Assembly: GCF_040730185.1 (NCBI RefSeq)
Contig: NZ_CP160402.1
Coordinates: forward strand, 4,402,001-4,466,000
Origin: Streptomyces sp. Je 1-332
GTDB lineage: Bacteria > Actinomycetota > Actinomycetes > Streptomycetales > Streptomycetaceae
Direction of reading: 5' to 3'
DNA: 64,000 nucleotides
Below the pieces are notes generated by a model. It was not told the origin of the DNA. It searched no databases and saw nothing but the letters and a program-made list of their open reading frames with translations. This document shows, one piece after another, positions 8,874 through 17,083 of this stretch. The position numbers and the translations under genes were made by a program. Every line of letters starts with the position of its first letter. Within the stretch, counting starts at the first letter, position 1.

Positions 8874-9854
8874 TCAGGCCGTGGCCACGGCCTGCTCACG
8901 CAGAACGAAGGCGGGGTCGACCTGGGAGGCCAGGTCGGCACCCGTCCTCTCGTTGCCCCAGCTCTGTGCGTTCTTCAGGTGGAAGTGGACCATCTGACGG
9001 GTGTAGCGGTCCCAGTCCCTGCGGTCGTACGAGGTGTCGACGGCGCCCTGAAGTGCTTGCAGGGCACGGCGGTTGTCGTCCTCGAGGAACTCGAACCGGG
9101 GCGGGCGGCCCTTTTCCATGGCGCGCACCCAGTCCGAGTGCCCGACCGTCACCAGGAGGTCGTCGCCGACCTGCTCGCGCAGGAAGTCGACGTCGTCCTG
9201 GCCCTGCACCTTGTTGCCGACGACCTTGAGGTCGACGCCGAAGTCCCGTGCGTATTCCTTGTACTGGCGATAGACGGAGACCCCCTTGCGGGTCGGCTCG
9301 GCCACCAGGAACGTCATGTCGAAGCGGGTGAACATGCCGGACGCGAAGGAGTCCGAACCCGCGGTCATGTCGACGACCGCGTACTCGTCGCGTCCGTCGA
9401 CCAAGTGGTTCAGGAACAGCTCCACCGCCCCCGTCTTGGAGTGGTAGCAGGCGACACCGAGGTCGGCTTCGGTGAACGGCCCTGTGACCATCAAACGGAC
9501 GGCCGCGTCGTCGAGTTCCACCGGCCGCGCACACGCGTCGTACACGGGGTTGTCCTCGCGCACCCGCAGGATCCGCGAGCCCTCGCCGGGCGGTGTCGTC
9601 TTGATCATCGTGTCGGCAGAGGCGATCCGCGGATTGGAGCCCCGCAGGTACTCCTTGATCAGAGGGAGGCGCGCCCCCATGGCGGGCAGCGCGGCGGCGT
9701 CCGCCTCGTCGAGGCCGAGCGCGGGGCCCAGGTGCTGGTTGATGTCGGCGTCCACCGCGAGGACCGGCGCTCCGGTAGCGGCGAGGTGGCGGATGAAGAG
9801 CGAGGACAGCGTGGTCTTGCCGCTGCCGCCCTTCCCTACGAAAGCGATCTTCAT
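8874..9854 (-). CDS. CooC/MinD-like P-loop ATPase
   Basis: 326 residues starting MKIAFVGKGGSGKTTLSSLF; the deviant Walker A motif is at residues 7-14. DADINQHLG (Walker A') and YAVVDMTAGSDSF (Walker B) follow, as in CooC, the nickel-insertion ATPase of CO dehydrogenase, and the wider SIMIBI group. No CO dehydrogenase or nickel gene is nearby, so a metal-delivery role is only family-based. It could equally be a cytoskeletal or polar positioning ATPase. ATG 9854 is used; GTG 9860 and TTG 9863 are in-frame alternatives. It is divergent from the Fic-like gene, with about 100 bases between. Confidence 0.85.
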   Translation of the reverse strand: MKIAFVGKGGSGKTTLSSLFIRHLAATGAPVLAVDADINQHLGPALGLDEADAAALPAMGARLPLIKEYLRGSNPRIASADTMIKTTPPGEGSRILRVREDNPVYDACARPVELDDAAVRLMVTGPFTEADLGVACYHSKTGAVELFLNHLVDGRDEYAVVDMTAGSDSFASGMFTRFDMTFLVAEPTRKGVSVYRQYKEYARDFGVDLKVVGNKVQGQDDVDFLREQVGDDLLVTVGHSDWVRAMEKGRPPRFEFLEDDNRRALQALQGAVDTSYDRRDWDRYTRQMVHFHLKNAQSWGNERTGADLASQVDPAFVLREQAVATA

Positions 9855-9955
9855 GTTCACCAAGGGTAGTCGGAAGATCGCCTGCCGTATCGATGCGGCG
9901 TGAAGAAGACCACTCCTTCGTGGGGTGGCCGCCGGAGGTGCGTAGGGTCGTACTC

Positions 9956-10771
9956 ATGAGTACGACAGCCGATCCGCTCGCGGCCCTGGGCGCACTGCCC
10001 GGTGTGGCCGACTCCGTGGACTCCGTGCGCAAGGCCGTGGACCGGGTCTACGGCCACCGCATCATGCGGCGCCGCAGCAACGAGATCACCTCCGAGGCGG
10101 CGCTGCGCGGCGCCCGCGGCTCGGCGGCGCTCTCCGGTGCCGACTGGGCACTCGAAGAGGTACGCCGACGCAGCGATTTCGGCGGCGACGGCGAGGCCCG
10201 CACGGTCGGCGCGGCCCTGCGGCTGACCGCGGAGGCCGGCCAACTCCTGTCCATCTGGCGGCAGTCACCGCTCCGGGTCCTCGCGCGCCTCCATCTGGTG
10301 GCCGCCGCGGAGAGCGACGAGGCGGCGGGGCGGCCACGCCTGGCAGGCGAGCCGGTCGACGAGCCGCTCGTCGAACTGGACGTGCCGGACTCCGGCGAGG
10401 TGGCCGGCCGCCTGGAGGGCCTTTCGCGGCTCATCATCGCGGGAGGCTCCGCGCCGGCCCTCGTGACGGCGGCCGTGGTGCACGGCGAACTGCTCAGCCT
10501 GCGCCCCTTCGGCTCGCACAACGGCCTGGTCGCGCGGGCGGCCGAGCGCATCGTCCTGGTGGGCAGCGGGCTCGACCCGAAGTCCGTCTGCCCGGCGGAG
10601 GCCGGGCACGCGGAACAGGGGCGGGCGGCCTATGTGGGGGCGCTCGACGGCTATGCGTCAGGGACGCCGGAGGGGATGGTCGCCTGGATCGCCCACTGCG
10701 GCCGCGCGGTCGAACTGGGGGCCAGGGAGTCGACGGCGGTCTGTGAGGCGATGCAGCGCGGCGCGGCCTGA
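9956..10771 (+). CDS. degenerate Fic/DOC-like protein of unknown function
   Basis: 271 residues starting MSTTADPLAALGALPGVAD. The segment AAVVHGELLSLRPFGSHNGLVARAAER (about residues 180-205) lines up with the Fic helix pair, whose active motif is HxFxxGNGRxxR. Here the catalytic His is Arg (RPF) and GNGR is HNGL, so AMP-transfer activity is unlikely. Streptomyces annotations often call this family oxidoreductase without evidence. An inactive Fic fold acting in binding or regulation is my inference. The gene is followed by a strong terminator. Confidence 0.75.
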   Translation: MSTTADPLAALGALPGVADSVDSVRKAVDRVYGHRIMRRRSNEITSEAALRGARGSAALSGADWALEEVRRRSDFGGDGEARTVGAALRLTAEAGQLLSIWRQSPLRVLARLHLVAAAESDEAAGRPRLAGEPVDEPLVELDVPDSGEVAGRLEGLSRLIIAGGSAPALVTAAVVHGELLSLRPFGSHNGLVARAAERIVLVGSGLDPKSVCPAEAGHAEQGRAAYVGALDGYASGTPEGMVAWIAHCGRAVELGARESTAVCEAMQRGAA

Positions 10772-11087
10772 GGGCTGCACAGAGCCTGCACAGGGATGCG
10801 GCGGTACGAAACGTCTCGCACCGCCGCTGGCATGTTCACCGTGTTACCAAGCGTCCTCGAGAGATGCCCATCAGGTCGGGAACTTAGCCCGTCACCTGGT
10901 GCGGCTGGCCCGTAATCGACGGGTCGACGTCGCGTGGGTGCTCGGTGTTCATGCTCCGGTCCGTGGGGCCGTGATTGCGTTTAAAGGTAATCCTCTCGGA
11001 TGTCCTTGGTCTCGCGGGCCGTTGACTCCTTTGTACTCCTGTCATGGGGCAAGCGGAAGTCCTGGCGTTACTTCTTTACTTTTAGGT
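10772..11087. other. convergent intergenic region
   Basis: This stretch separates the 3' ends of the Fic-like and HAD genes. It contains the terminator at 10798-10827 and a lower-GC stretch near 11060-11095 (TACTTCTTTACTTTTAGG). That stretch is downstream of the HAD gene on the minus strand and gives that transcript an A/U-rich end. I see no gene or operator in it. Confidence 0.5.
10798..10827 (+). terminator. terminator of the Fic-like gene
   Basis: Stem GCGGCGGT / ACCGCCGC with an inner CGA/TCG helix and an AACGTC loop, 27 bases after the stop codon. There is no U-run, as is common in Streptomyces. The hairpin is symmetric and could also stop transcripts coming from the HAD gene. Confidence 0.75.
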
Positions 11088-11927
11088 TCAAATAAGGGCG
11101 AATCGGTCACGTGTGGTCCGGCGGCGGCTCACGAACCACACCAGGCCCGCCGTGGCCGCGGCGGCGCCCACGGCCGCCACCGCGACGACCGCGGGCCGCG
11201 ACGGCTTCCGGCGTCGCTCCTTGAGCCGGACCGGGCGGTGGAAGTCGAGAATCGGCCACCCGCGCGCGAGAGCCTCGCGGCGCAGAGCGCGATCGGGGTT
11301 CACCGCGTGTGGATGGCCCACGGACTCGAGCATGGGGAGATCGGTCGCCGAGTCGCTGTAGGCGTGGCAGCGGCCGAGGTCGTATCCCTCGGACTCGGCG
11401 AGTTCCTTGATCGCGGTCGCCTTGGTGGGGCCGTAGGCGTAGTACTCCACCTCTCCGGTGAAGCAGCCGTCGTCGCCGACCACCATCCGGGTCGCCACCA
11501 CCCGATCCGCGCCGAGCATTTCGCCGATCGGCTCGACCACCTCGGCGCCCGACGTGGAGACGATGACGACGTCCCGGCCCGCGGTGTGGTGCTCCTCGAT
11601 GAGGGACGCGGCCTCGTCGTAGATGATCGGGTCGATCAGGTCGTGCAGCGTCTCGGCGACGATCTCCTTGACCTGCCGCACGTTCCATCCGCGGCAGAGC
11701 GCGGACAGGTACTCGCGCATCCGCTCCATCTGGTCGTGATCGGCCCCGCCGGCGAGGAAGACGAACTGCGCATATGCGGTTCGCAGTACTCCTCTGCGGT
11801 TGATCAGGCCGCCTTGGTAGAACGACTTGCTGAAGGTGAGTGTGCTCGACTTCGCAATGACCGTCTTGTCCAGGTCAAAGAAGGCGGCTGTGCGAGGCAA
11901 GGAGTGGTTTTCCACGAGGTCGAGCAT
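11088..11927 (-). CDS. HAD-IB family phosphatase with C-terminal membrane anchor
   Basis: 279 residues. HAD motif I is FFDLDKT with Asp18 and Asp20; motif II is VIVSTSGAEV; motif III/IV is DLGRCHAYSDSATDLPML. These mark a SerB/CicA-like phosphatase (subclass IB). The last 35 residues contain a basic segment (RLKERRRKPSR) followed by one hydrophobic helix (VVAVAAVGAAAATAGLVWFV), so the enzyme is probably tethered to the inner face of the membrane. The S. coelicolor orthologue is labelled morphological differentiation-associated, and a HAD gene next to the ssd-tad operon is conserved in mycobacteria (Rv3661). Substrate unknown. Confidence 0.9.
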   Translation of the reverse strand: MLDLVENHSLPRTAAFFDLDKTVIAKSSTLTFSKSFYQGGLINRRGVLRTAYAQFVFLAGGADHDQMERMREYLSALCRGWNVRQVKEIVAETLHDLIDPIIYDEAASLIEEHHTAGRDVVIVSTSGAEVVEPIGEMLGADRVVATRMVVGDDGCFTGEVEYYAYGPTKATAIKELAESEGYDLGRCHAYSDSATDLPMLESVGHPHAVNPDRALRREALARGWPILDFHRPVRLKERRRKPSRPAVVAVAAVGAAAATAGLVWFVSRRRTTRDRFALI

Positions 11928-12063
11928 AGGCGCCCACCATTCGGCGTAAGGTGAGGCGCGTGGGTTTGCCTGAGAAGGCTCTCGGGTACACCATGGAAGT
12001 CACGGATCGTTCGCGACCGTGCTAACCCGGTCTGGCTCCTCCCCCCCCGAGTCGGACCGTGGG

Positions 12064-12098
12064 GACGACCCCCGCTCTCCCCCCCGGCGGGGGTCGTC
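12064..12098. terminator. perfect 12-bp hairpin, terminator or sRNA 3' end
   Basis: GACGACCCCCGC pairs perfectly with GCGGGGGTCGTC around an 11-nt pyrimidine-rich loop. No coding gene ends immediately before it on either strand. It may therefore be an attenuator of the tad operon or the end of a small RNA starting near 11990. Confidence 0.55.
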
Positions 12099-12284
12099 GC
12101 ATGTCCGGATGGGTTTTCCGGGCCTCTTACGACCCTCATTCGATCGCCAGGCGCCATCCGGCCGCCGTTGTGGCGATCTTTTCGCATGCCCACGATTCGT
12201 CACTGTGCGTAGTCATCAGGCTGCTCTGTGGAAGTCCTTGAGATGTCACCGGTATGGGTGATGGGGATATTCACAGCCCCCGCG

Positions 12285-12293
12285 TTGTCCACA
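12285..12293 (+). promoter_or_regulatory. consensus Streptomyces DnaA box (TTGTCCACA)
   Basis: TTGTCCACA is the preferred DnaA box of Streptomyces. A weaker TTATCCCCG follows at 12316-12324. A single strong box in front of the septum-site/tad operon could be a DnaA-responsive regulatory site. It is not an origin, since there is no cluster, dnaA or dnaN. Confidence 0.5.
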
Positions 12294-12447
12294 GTTATTG
12301 ACCAAGATCCACACGTTATCCCCGATCGCTGCACGCTGATTCCGCTCGTTCTGCACGCGAAGTTCATGGCCGGATTGCTTTGGCCGGCTCATCGCTCATG
12401 TGGAACGCGGCATTCAACGGGCTTGCAGTGAGAGGGGGCTGGAGATC

Positions 12448-13587
12448 GTGGCTGGAGTGATTACACGTGACGGGCCGCCGTCGTCCGACGGACGGCAAGG
12501 CGGACCGCTGATCGTCACGGAAGATGTGGACCTGCTGGACGACCTGCTTCGGCTGTGCGCCGCGGCGGGGGCGCGGCCCGAAGTGCAGCACGGCGTGCCG
12601 GAGCGCAGAGGCGGCTGGGACGCGGCGCCGCTGATCCTGGTCGGGGACGACGCGGTGGACCGAGTGCGGGGAGCCGTGCGCAGGCGTGGGGTCGTGCTGG
12701 TCGGGCGCGATCAGGACGACTCCGGGGTCTGGCAGCGCGCGGTGGAGATCGGTGCCGACCATGTCCTGGTCCTGCCCGATGGCGAGCGCTGGCTCGTGGA
12801 CCGCATCGCCGATGTCGCCGAGGGCGTGGGGCGGCCAGCCCTCACGGTGGGGGTCATCGGCGGGAGCGGGGGAGCCGGGGCGTCGACGCTGGCGTGCGCG
12901 CTGGCCGTCACCGCCGCCCGCGCGGGCCGACGCACGATGCTCGTGGACGCCGATCCGCTCGGCGGCGGGCTCGACGTGCTGCTCGGCGGCGAGGCGGCCG
13001 ACGGGCTGCGATGGCCCGCCTTCGCGCAGTCCAGGGGCCGGGTCGGTGGAGGCGCGCTCGAGGAGTCGCTGCCCGAGCTGCACTCCTTGCGGGTCCTGAG
13101 CTGGGATCGGGGTGACGCGGTGGTCATTCCGCCCGATGCCATGCGGGCGGTGATCGCAGCGGCCCGCAGGCGGGGTGGCGTGGTCGTCGTGGACCTGCCG
13201 CGGCGCGTGGACGAAGGAGTGGCCGAGGCGCTGGCCCAAGTGGATCTGGGGCTCATCGTGGTGCCTCCGGAGCTGCGCGCGGTGGCCGGATCCCGACGGG
13301 TCGCCTCGGCGGTGGGGATGGTGCTGCGGGACCTGCGCGTGGTGGTCGGCAGGGCCGGCGCGGGCCGCACCGGGGGCGGACTCGACGGCCTCGGTGCGTT
13401 CGACGCGGAGGAGGTCGCGCGACTGCTCGGGCTGCCGCTCGTCGGCGAACTTCCGCGGGAAGCCGGGCTGTTGGCGGCTCAGGCAGGGGGGATGCCGCCC
13501 GGGGGTGCGGCGCGGGGCCCGCTGGCGCGCTTCTGCACGGCGTTCTGGGACCGGGTTCCGGTCGACGTCACCGGAGGGGGCTCATGA
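12448..13587 (+). CDS. ssd: Ssd/CpaE-like septum-site determining protein
   Basis: 379 residues, CpaE-homologue of the helicase/secretion neighbourhood (TIGR03815 type). An N-terminal receiver-like region (PLIVTEDVDLLDDLLRLC) precedes a MinD/ParA-like ATPase fold with GVIGGSGGAGASTLACALAV as a degenerate Walker A (Ala-Ser-Thr in place of Lys-Thr) and TMLVDADPLGGGLD as the A' motif. Family members localise Tad machinery or influence septum placement (Rv3660c in M. tuberculosis). GTG at 12448 is chosen (VAGVITRDG), with GGAG just upstream; a GTG at 12400 is possible. It heads the tad operon and overlaps tadA by ATGA. Confidence 0.88.
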   Translation: MAGVITRDGPPSSDGRQGGPLIVTEDVDLLDDLLRLCAAAGARPEVQHGVPERRGGWDAAPLILVGDDAVDRVRGAVRRRGVVLVGRDQDDSGVWQRAVEIGADHVLVLPDGERWLVDRIADVAEGVGRPALTVGVIGGSGGAGASTLACALAVTAARAGRRTMLVDADPLGGGLDVLLGGEAADGLRWPAFAQSRGRVGGGALEESLPELHSLRVLSWDRGDAVVIPPDAMRAVIAAARRRGGVVVVDLPRRVDEGVAEALAQVDLGLIVVPPELRAVAGSRRVASAVGMVLRDLRVVVGRAGAGRTGGGLDGLGAFDAEEVARLLGLPLVGELPREAGLLAAQAGGMPPGGAARGPLARFCTAFWDRVPVDVTGGGS

Positions 13588-14759
13588 GCGCCGTCGTCGG
13601 GGCCAGGATGCTGGACGGGGTGCGCCAGTGGCTCGCGGAGAACGGGACGGAGCCGACTCCGGCCCGCGTGGCCGAGGCGCTGCGGGCCCAGGGCAGGGTG
13701 CTCGGCGACGCGGAAGTCCTGGGAGCGGCGGCGCGGCTGCGATCGGAGCTGGTGGGCGCGGGGCCCCTGGAGACGTTGCTCGCGGACGACTCGGTGACCG
13801 ACGTGCTGGTGTCGGCGCCCGACCGGGTGTGGGTGGACCGCGGCGGAGGCCTGGAGCTGACCGGGGTGTCCTTCGAGGACGCGGCGGCGGTGCGGCGGCT
13901 CGCACAGCGGCTCGCGGCCGTGGCGGGGCGCAGACTCGACGACGCCAGGCCCTGGGTGGACGCACGGCTCCCGGACGGCACCCGTCTCCACGCGGTGCTG
14001 CCCCCGATCGCCGTCGCGTCGACCTGCCTCTCCTTGCGTGTGGTGCGCCCCCGGGCCTTCACCCTCGCGGAACTGACCGCGGCGGGGACGGTGCCACCGG
14101 GCGGGGACCGGGTCCTGCGGGCGCTGCTGGACGCCCGGCTCTCCTACTTGATCAGCGGCGGGACGGGGTCGGGCAAGACGACGCTGCTGAGCGCGCTCCT
14201 CGGTCTCGTCGGGCCGGGGGAGCGGATCGTGCTCGCCGAGGACTCGGCCGAGCTGCGCCCCGACCACCCGCACGTGGTGCGACTGGAGGCCAGGCCGGCC
14301 AACCAGGAGGGGGCAGGTCAGGTCGGCCTCGACGATCTGGTGCGGCAGGCGCTGCGGATGCGCCCGGACCGGCTGGTCGTGGGTGAGGTGCGGGGCGCGG
14401 AGGTGGTCCACCTCCTGGCCGCGTTGAACACCGGCCACGAGGGCGGCTGCGGCACGGTGCACGCCAACGCCGCGGGGGACGTGCCCGCACGCCTGGAGGC
14501 GCTGGGTACGGCGGCGGGGCTCGACCGGGCAGCCCTGCACAGCCAGTTGGCGGCAGCGCTGTCCGTGGTGCTCCATCTCGTACGGGACCGGGCCGGACGG
14601 CGGCGCGTCGCCGAGGTGCATGTCCTGGAACGCGATCCGTCCGGCCTTGTGGTGACGGTGCCGGCCCTGCGGTGGGGCGAGAAGGAGTTTGTCCGCGAGC
14701 GGGGCTGGGAGCGGCTGAAATCGCTGCTGGCGAACGGCGGTTGGAGTGATGGGGGATGA
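13584..14759 (+). CDS. tadA: TadA/CpaF-family secretion ATPase
   Basis: 391 residues. This hexameric VirB11/CpaF-type ATPase would power assembly of a Flp/Tad pilus or secretion complex from the cytoplasm. Walker A GGTGSGKTT lies at about residues 191-199, the Asp box is IVLAEDSAELRPDHPHVV, Walker B is RLVVGEVRGAEVVHLL, and the His box is GHEGGCGTVHANAA. It belongs with the heli_sec_ATPase family (TIGR03819). The start overlaps the ssd stop (ATGA) and its own stop overlaps tadB, consistent with a tightly coupled operon. Confidence 0.93.
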   Translation: MSAVVGARMLDGVRQWLAENGTEPTPARVAEALRAQGRVLGDAEVLGAAARLRSELVGAGPLETLLADDSVTDVLVSAPDRVWVDRGGGLELTGVSFEDAAAVRRLAQRLAAVAGRRLDDARPWVDARLPDGTRLHAVLPPIAVASTCLSLRVVRPRAFTLAELTAAGTVPPGGDRVLRALLDARLSYLISGGTGSGKTTLLSALLGLVGPGERIVLAEDSAELRPDHPHVVRLEARPANQEGAGQVGLDDLVRQALRMRPDRLVVGEVRGAEVVHLLAALNTGHEGGCGTVHANAAGDVPARLEALGTAAGLDRAALHSQLAAALSVVLHLVRDRAGRRRVAEVHVLERDPSGLVVTVPALRWGEKEFVRERGWERLKSLLANGGWSDGG

Positions 14760-15634
14760 GCGTGGTGGGGATGGTGGCGGCCGTGTGCGCGGGAGGCGCG
14801 GCCTGGCTGATGGTCGGACGGGACCGGGGGCGACGTCGGGCGAGCGCGGTGCTCGCGGGCGGCTCCGCGCCCCGCTCGGAGGCTTCGGCGTGGCAGCGGG
14901 CGGTGGGCTTGGCCGGCGGCCGAGTGCGGCACGAGTGGTGGGTCCTGGCGGCCGGGGCGGCGGTCGCGCTGCTCGGGGAGTCCGTGCTGCCGCTGGTCCT
15001 GGGGGCGGCCGGGGTGCCGTTGCTGCGGCGCGTACGGCGGCGCAGGGACGCACGGCTCGAAATGGAGCGCGTGGCCACGGCGGTGATCGCGTTGTGCGGG
15101 GAGCTCGCGGGGGAGGTGCGGGCCGGACGGCAGCCGGGGGAGGCGTTGCGGGCCGCGGCGGGCGGGGACGGCCCCGGGCTTGCTGGAACTGGATCTGGCT
15201 ACGGGCTGGGGGAGGCGCGCGCCGGGGTGCTGGCGGCAGCGCGGTTCGGCGGGGATGTGCCGGGAGCGCTGGAGGAGGCGGCGCGGGAGCCGGGGGCGCG
15301 GGGCCTGGTGGGGCTCGCGGCGTGCTGGCGGGTGGCGGTGGACCGTGGCGCGGGGCTCGCGGCGGGGCTTGAGCGGCTGGAGGGCGCGCTGCGGGCGGAG
15401 CGGGACCAACGCGCCGACCTGCGGGCCCAGTTGGCGGGAGCGAGGTCGACGGCGGTGATGCTCGCGGGGCTACCGATCCTCGGGCTGCTCATGGGGAGCG
15501 CGCTGGGTGCGTCGCCCTTACGGGTGTTGCTGCATACGGGGGCGGGGCTCGGGTGTCTGGCGGTGGGCGGGGCGTTGGAGGGGGTTGGCGTGTGGTGGGC
15601 GTTGCGGATCGTGCGAGGGGCGGAGGAGCGATGA
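14756..15634 (+). CDS. tadB: TadB-like type II secretion F-domain membrane protein; contains a TTA codon
   Basis: 292 residues with N-terminal hydrophobic segments (MVAAVCAGGAAWLMV; WWVLAAGAAVALLG), a cytoplasmic GspF/T2SSF domain (ELAGEVRAGRQPGEALRAAA ... GLAACWRVAVDRGAGLAAGLERLE) and two C-terminal membrane helices. It forms the inner-membrane platform with TadC. Codon 255 (15518-15520) is TTA, which Streptomyces reads only with the bldA tRNA. Translation of tadB, and by coupling tadC, is therefore likely to be developmentally timed. Confidence 0.88.
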   Translation: MSVVGMVAAVCAGGAAWLMVGRDRGRRRASAVLAGGSAPRSEASAWQRAVGLAGGRVRHEWWVLAAGAAVALLGESVLPLVLGAAGVPLLRRVRRRRDARLEMERVATAVIALCGELAGEVRAGRQPGEALRAAAGGDGPGLAGTGSGYGLGEARAGVLAAARFGGDVPGALEEAAREPGARGLVGLAACWRVAVDRGAGLAAGLERLEGALRAERDQRADLRAQLAGARSTAVMLAGLPILGLLMGSALGASPLRVLLHTGAGLGCLAVGGALEGVGVWWALRIVRGAEER

Positions 15635-16413
15635 GCCTTGTTGTCCACAAGCTGGGGGTGGCCGTGTGGGGTGCGACGGCCGTGTTGTGGCTGATGTCGG
15701 CTGCCCTTGCGGCGCGGCGTGAAGGGGCGGTGCGGGGGCGTGCAGGGGTCGTACTGGGCGTGGAGGACCGGCGGCCGGGGGGTTCGCGGAGGCAGTGGCT
15801 GCGGTGGCCGGGTGCGGTGCGGGGGTGGCTGGTGGTGGCCGGGGCGGTGAGCGCCGGGTGGGTGCTGGTGGGCGGGGTTTCGGGGGGCCTGGTGGGGGTG
15901 GGTGCCGGGTATGGGGCGTGGCGTTGGTGGCGGGGGCGGGGTGTACAGGTCTCTGACTTCGACGCGGTGGAGGCGGCGCGGCAACTGCCCTTGGCCGCTG
16001 ACCTGTTGGCGGCTTGTGTTGCTGCGGGAGCGGGGCCTGTCGTGGCGGCTCAGGCTGTTGGTGAGGCGCTGAAGGGGCCGGTCGGGGAGCGGCTGGCGCA
16101 GGGGGCCGCGGAGGTGCGGCTCGGTGGTGAACCAGTCGACGCGTGGCGGAGGTTGGGCGCGATACCGGGCGCGGGGGCGCTGGCTCGCCTGCTGGAGCGG
16201 GCGGGGGACTCGGGAGCTCCGGCGGCGGAGCCGGTGGCCAGGCTGGCAGCGGACTGCCGGGCGGAACGGGGCCGGATGGCCACGGCTGCGGCGCGCAGGG
16301 CCGGGGTGCTGATGACGGTGCCGGTGGGGCTGTGCTTCTTGCCCGCGTTCATCGCGGTGGGGGTGCTGCCTGTGGTGATCGGTCTGGCGGGCGGGTTGTT
16401 GAGCGGCATCTGA
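15631..16413 (+). CDS. tadC: TadC-like type II secretion F-domain membrane protein
   Basis: 260 residues starting MSLVVHKLGVAVWG, with GGAGG just before the ATG, which overlaps the tadB stop by 4 nt. Two N-terminal hydrophobic stretches (WGATAVLWLMSAALA; WLVVAGAVSAGWVLVGGVSGGLVGV) are followed by the T2SSF domain (LAADLLAACVAAGAGPVVAAQAV ... RLLERAGDSGAPAAEPVARLA) and a terminal helix pair (LMTVPVGLCFLPAFIAVGVLPVVIG). It is the partner of TadB in the pilus/secretion platform. Confidence 0.88.
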   Translation: MSLVVHKLGVAVWGATAVLWLMSAALAARREGAVRGRAGVVLGVEDRRPGGSRRQWLRWPGAVRGWLVVAGAVSAGWVLVGGVSGGLVGVGAGYGAWRWWRGRGVQVSDFDAVEAARQLPLAADLLAACVAAGAGPVVAAQAVGEALKGPVGERLAQGAAEVRLGGEPVDAWRRLGAIPGAGALARLLERAGDSGAPAAEPVARLAADCRAERGRMATAAARRAGVLMTVPVGLCFLPAFIAVGVLPVVIGLAGGLLSGI

Positions 16414-16500
16414 GTGGCTCGACGGCTCGGTAGTTGACCAGCGGCTTCGTGAAGAAGAGCTGCTGGGACCTGAACATACGGAAATTTCACGGGGGTTGAA

Positions 16501-16704
16501 ATGTGGGGACAGCTGTGTGCACGGGCGCTGCGACGCAGGGCGCGTGCGGTGCGGGGGGACGCGGGGATGGTCACTTCGGAGTACGCGATGGGGCTCATCG
16601 CAGCGGTGGGGTTCGCCGGACTGCTCTACAAGGTGGTGACGAGCGGGCAGGTCAGGGCGGCGTTGCAGGCGGTCGTGGAGAAGGCGCTCGATGTCCAGTT
16701 CTGA
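16501..16704 (+). CDS. DUF4244 Flp-pilin-like protein
   Basis: 67 residues. Positively charged N-terminus (RALRRRARAVRGDAG), then MVTSEYAMGLIAAVGFAGLLYKVV, a prepilin-like cleavage region followed by a hydrophobic helix with Glu at position +5 as in type IV pilins. It is the likely major pilin of this Tad-type system (equivalent to Rv3656c). GGGGGTTGAA precedes the ATG. The 87-base gap after tadC is the largest inside the operon and could hold a separate promoter for the pilin. Confidence 0.88.
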   Translation: MWGQLCARALRRRARAVRGDAGMVTSEYAMGLIAAVGFAGLLYKVVTSGQVRAALQAVVEKALDVQF

Positions 16705-17083
16705 GCGGGGGCGGGGCGGCCGGGGCCGTCTCGGGGACCGGGGCTTCGTGACGGCCGAGGCGGCCGTGGTGCTGCCCACGCTCGTGCTGTTCACGATGGC
16801 GCTGGTCTGGGCGTTGCTGACCGCGTCCGCGCAGATCCAGTGCGTGGACGCGGCGCGGGCCGGGGCGCGCGCGATGGCCAGGCAGGACCCCGAGAGCGCG
16901 GCGGTGGCAGCGGCTCGACAGGCGGCGCCGCGGGGCGCGGCGGTGGCCGTGCGGCGTGACGGGGACCTGGTGCGGGTGGAGGTCGTGGCGGAATCGCCAG
17001 GTCCTCAAGCACTGGGGCTCGGGCTGCGGCTGCGGTCGGAGGCGGTGGCGTTGGCGGAGGAGACGGTGGGGGTGGGCGCGTGA
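16691..17083 (+). CDS. TadE-family minor pseudopilin
   Basis: 130 residues. The motif DRGFVTAEAAVVLPTLVLFTMALVWALL (about residues 16-43) is the TadE membrane segment with the conserved Glu. A small extracellular domain rich in Ala/Arg/Val follows. It overlaps the DUF4244 gene by 14 nt and the next TadE-like gene by ATGA/GTGA-type overlap. Likely a minor pilin or assembly factor of the Tad system; corresponds to Rv3655c. Confidence 0.87.
   Translation: MSSSERGRGGRGRLGDRGFVTAEAAVVLPTLVLFTMALVWALLTASAQIQCVDAARAGARAMARQDPESAAVAAARQAAPRGAAVAVRRDGDLVRVEVVAESPGPQALGLGLRLRSEAVALAEETVGVGA

Larger units (their letters stand above)
11928..12447. other. 520-base intergenic region upstream of the tad operon
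   Basis: This divergent region holds promoters for the HAD gene (minus) and presumably the ssd-tad operon (plus). It contains a C-rich tract (CTCCTCCCCCCCC near 12036-12048), a perfect 12-bp hairpin (12064-12098), one consensus DnaA box (12285-12293) and a few weaker TTATCC-like sequences up to 12324. No protein gene in it looks real. Confidence 0.6.

Noticed and set aside
9956..10771. Active Fic AMP-transferase toxin
   Set aside because: The catalytic His and the GNGR loop are replaced (RPF, HNGL), and no antitoxin gene is adjacent.
12285..12324. Chromosomal or plasmid origin of replication
   Set aside because: Only one consensus DnaA box; no dnaA, dnaN, rep gene or box cluster.
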